Shown piece after piece: positions 63,120 through 64,000 of a stretch of DNA of 64,000 bases. Both the position numbers and the translations under genes were made by a program. Numbering within the stretch: the first letter of the stretch is position 1; each line of letters starts with the position of its first letter. Under the pieces are notes generated by a model that saw only the letters and a list, made by a program, of their open reading frames with translations, had not been told where the DNA came from and did no database searches. Source of the DNA: Nephromyces sp. MM_2019 (Eukaryota; Apicomplexa; Aconoidasida; Nephromycida); NCBI GenBank assembly GCA_015657535.1, contig JADHZB010001099.1:8650-72649 (forward strand), given 5' to 3'.

Positions 63120-64000
63120 CTGTAATGAGGAATCATCTACATTGCAAAAGCAGAAGTCATCTAATCACAAAAATAAAACAAGGCACAAGAGGAAGACCTA
63201 AACAAGGCTCCAAGTCAAATGGGCACAGAGCCCTTCAGGATATTAATATTTTGGAATAGAAAGCATGATATTCCTTCGACAACCCGCTATTATCATATCA
63301 AGACTGCACACATGTTCAAAAGACATAAATTAACTAATAGGATTAAAAAACAAAAAAATTATCAATAAAAACAAAACGTATATTATATATCAGTATCACA
63401 AACTAATCCCTAAGTAACAGGAATTCAGCCTAGGAACAAACACATCTGTAGCTACACCCAATTCAGCCACACTAAAAAACACACCTGTAACTACACCTAA
63501 TACACCTCAAATAAAAAAGTGATAGAACATGTCCCTTCACACAAAATCCATTCTTCATAGTAGCAACGCATGGGGGAATAACATCCTATACGCTCAAAGG
63601 AAATTATGGAAAACTACTAAAGGCCAATAAGGATTGTTCTCACAATAATTAAAAAATATCAGCCAAAATAAGCTGGAAGGCAACTGTAGCATGCGTTCTG
63701 AAGCAAACCGCACCACATGGATCCAGTGTGCTACTTTGAAAATTATCCGCAGTTTCAAAATCTGTAGCTTCGTTTGATACTTGTTCGTTGCCTCAGCATA
63801 AAACTAGCTGAGCGGGACGAAATGGTGAGCATTTCATCATTCACAACAGTATGAAGTAGCATCTCTAAAAGAGCGACAAAATAAATAGAGCAGCGCCTAA
63901 AACAGCGAGGAATCCACCGATAATACAACTAGAAGGGATAAGCTGATTTTATGGTGGTGTATATATCCAGCGTGCGTGTGTGTGTGCTACTACTGATAAA
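63120..64000. other. Probable U2AF intron or 5' region at the window edge
   Basis: This is A-rich on the + strand, as expected for introns of the - strand U2AF gene. A possible small exon near 63737-63763 (FETADNFQ) would fit the phase of the next exon but lacks family support. An imperfect repeat is present at 63441-63507 (CACATCTGTAGCTACACCCA, then CACACCTGTAACTACACCTA). A short GT run lies near 63975-63985. Confidence 0.35.

Overview
This window looks like nuclear DNA from an AT-rich, intron-rich apicomplexan. The strongest clue is a cysteine-rich oocyst wall protein gene. The other genes are short-exon eukaryotic housekeeping genes: KRR1, U2AF large subunit, THOC7, a Rab-GAP and a thioredoxin-fold protein. 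Their introns are T-rich on the coding strand, end in CAG or TAG, and use varied GT donors. The base composition does not suit Eimeria or Toxoplasma. I cannot name the genus; an AT-rich lineage that makes oocysts (nephromycid, adeleorine or similar) would fit. No rRNA, tRNA, CRISPR array or mobile element was recognised.

Layout, left to right: (1) + strand, 253-2519, 3' exons of an unrecognised membrane protein. (2) - strand, 5134-10125, a seven-exon oocyst wall protein with a signal peptide and about 20 two-cysteine modules. (3) - strand, 14504-25594, KRR1, a ribosome biogenesis factor spread over about 11 kb with roughly 11% coding; its introns hold several tandem repeats. (4) - strand, 29231-30885, a four-exon thioredoxin/nucleoredoxin-like protein that has lost the first active-site cysteine. 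(5) - strand, 33953-37300, a THOC7-like mRNA export subunit. (6) - strand, 40480-41385, a small unrecognised protein of about 116 residues. (7) + strand, 43820-45733, a small coiled-coil protein. (8) - strand, 47561-50972, a signal-peptide protein with a PH-like domain, at the edge of a very AT-rich stretch (about 43.4-50.5 kb). (9) + strand, 54904-57092, a TBC-domain Rab-GAP. (10) - strand, 60418 to beyond 63119, the 3' half of the U2AF large subunit; its 5' exons are missing or unresolved towards the right edge.

The genes do not form an operon or one pathway. Four belong to RNA and ribosome metabolism (KRR1, THOC7, U2AF and, loosely, their nuclear context). The others concern secretion, trafficking or the parasite surface (oocyst wall, secreted PH protein, TBC protein, possibly the thioredoxin-like protein). 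Genes are separated by 1.5-4 kb in which I find no convincing coding exons.

All multi-exon models were built by hand from splice signals, reading phase and remembered family conservation. Exon joins quoted as consistent keep the reading frame throughout. Unresolved joins are stated in the entries.
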